Program-made: the position numbers and the translations under genes
Assembly (NCBI GenBank): GCA_964503335.1
Contig: CAZCZZ010000106.1
Span: forward strand, 1-6,760
Direction of reading: 5' to 3'
Source: CAZCZZ01 sp964503335
GTDB taxonomy: Bacteria > Verrucomicrobiota > Kiritimatiellia > CAIVKH01
Length of the DNA stretch: 6,760 nucleotides
Part shown: in pieces, positions 6,512 through 6,760 of the stretch
Position numbering within the stretch: position 1 is the first letter of the stretch
Layout: every line of letters starts with the position of its first letter
The notes under the pieces: model-generated
The model's input: the letters and a program-made list of their open reading frames with translations, nothing else
Database searches by the model: none
What the model was told of the DNA's origin: nothing

Positions 6512-6577
6512 TGTAGGCCCGGTGACCACACCGGGCGTTCTGTGGGATAAGACGCCGAGTCGGTGACCCGGCCTACA
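6512..6577. repeat. Composite hairpin repeat at the end of the pabC-like gene
   Basis: The outer arms tgtaggcc (6512-6519) and ggcctaca (6570-6577) are perfect inverted copies. Inside is an 8-bp hairpin gcccggtg-acca-caccgggc (6517-6536) and a 5-bp pair ggcgt/acgcc (6534-6538 with 6552-6556). The 8-mer cggtgacc also occurs twice in direct orientation (6520-6527 and 6561-6568). Its right edge overlaps the stop codon of the pabC-like gene. It looks like a mobile or dispersed intergenic palindromic repeat and could stabilise or end the leftward transcript. Confidence 0.65.
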
Positions 6578-6760
6578 ACGTGGCTTCGATCCAACCGCGG
6601 AGGGCGTTTACCAAGAAGATGCGGGAGGCGTTTTTGAGGTCTTCTCGCGTGAGGATGTTTTCTTCAATTTCTCCGGAGGTGAGGAGGTGTTGGCGCAGGA
6701 TGCCGGGGAGGAGGCCGCTGGAGAGTTGGGGGGTCCACTTCTTGCCTTCGATTTCTACGA
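6573..6760 (-). CDS. Class IV PLP-dependent enzyme, probable aminodeoxychorismate lyase (C-terminal 61 residues)
   Basis: Only the last 61 residues and a TAG stop are in the window; the gene enters from the right edge. The segment TPQLSSGLLPGILRQHLL, then GEIEENILTREDL and the tail IFLVNALRGWIEATL, matches the C-terminal end of class IV aminotransferase-fold proteins, where the loop around SSGLLPGILR lies at the PLP/substrate site. The combination of GLLPG and a terminal N-x-x-RGW is what I recall from aminodeoxychorismate lyases (4-amino-4-deoxychorismate to 4-aminobenzoate plus pyruvate, folate pathway), especially those fused to PabB. A branched-chain or D-amino-acid aminotransferase is a less likely alternative. 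The PLP lysine would be off-window, so specificity cannot be confirmed. The stop codon lies inside the hairpin repeat at 6512-6577. Confidence 0.78.
   Translation of the reverse strand, partial: VEIEGKKWTPQLSSGLLPGILRQHLLTSGEIEENILTREDLKNASRIFLVNALRGWIEATL

Larger units (their letters stand above)
6064..6572. other. Gene-poor intergenic region upstream of dbpA
   Basis: I see no credible gene in these ~510 bp. An open frame at 6194-6412 has no recognisable product and runs through repeat debris. The stretch holds an inverted repeat at the dbpA start (6069-6083), two degenerate copies of the cccacgga-type repeat (6127-6155 and 6235-6265), perfect hairpins at 6279-6298 and 6417-6435, a tandem pair of 8-mers (6313-6328), and the hairpin repeat that begins at 6512. 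The dbpA promoter should be here, but I could not pick it out. Confidence 0.55.

Overview
The window is about 60% GC bacterial chromosome with no sign of phage or plasmid genes. It most resembles the PVC group (Verrucomicrobiota/Kiritimatiellota-like). The reasons are a secreted Asn/Thr-rich protein ending in a DxDGDG-type calcium-binding segment plus a small C-terminal beta domain, and intergenic DNA filled with short dispersed repeats of the 'cccacggaacacacgg' type. That assignment is inference from style, not from a marker gene.

Layout. Positions 1-1980 (minus) hold the first 660 codons of aceE, the homodimeric pyruvate dehydrogenase E1; its 3' end lies off the left edge. A 287-bp divergent intergenic region (1981-2267) carries repeat debris and a candidate promoter for the rightward gene. 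Positions 2268-4343 (plus) encode a 691-residue exported protein built of three homologous ~175-residue repeats, a calcium-binding-type linker and a C-terminal domain; its function is unknown. It is closed by a very clear intrinsic terminator (4366-4405). A 216-bp nested inverted repeat (4443-4658) then fills the space before the convergent gene dbpA (4681-6063, minus), a DEAD-box RNA helicase of 23S rRNA/ribosome assembly with a GTG start. A gene-poor stretch (6064-6572) contains further degenerate repeat copies and several hairpins. The right edge (6573-6760, minus) is the C-terminal 61 residues of a class IV PLP enzyme, probably aminodeoxychorismate lyase (PabC, or the lyase part of a PabB-PabC fusion).

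The genes do not form one pathway: aceE is central carbon metabolism, dbpA is ribosome biogenesis, the pabC-like gene is folate synthesis, and the secreted protein is a surface or extracellular factor. Each appears to be a separate transcription unit. aceE and the secreted-protein gene are divergent; the secreted-protein gene and dbpA are convergent.

No defence system, CRISPR array, integrase, transposase, rRNA or tRNA was seen. The most unusual items are the triple-repeat secreted protein, the nested inverted repeat between the convergent genes, and a hairpin repeat that supplies the stop codon of the pabC-like gene.
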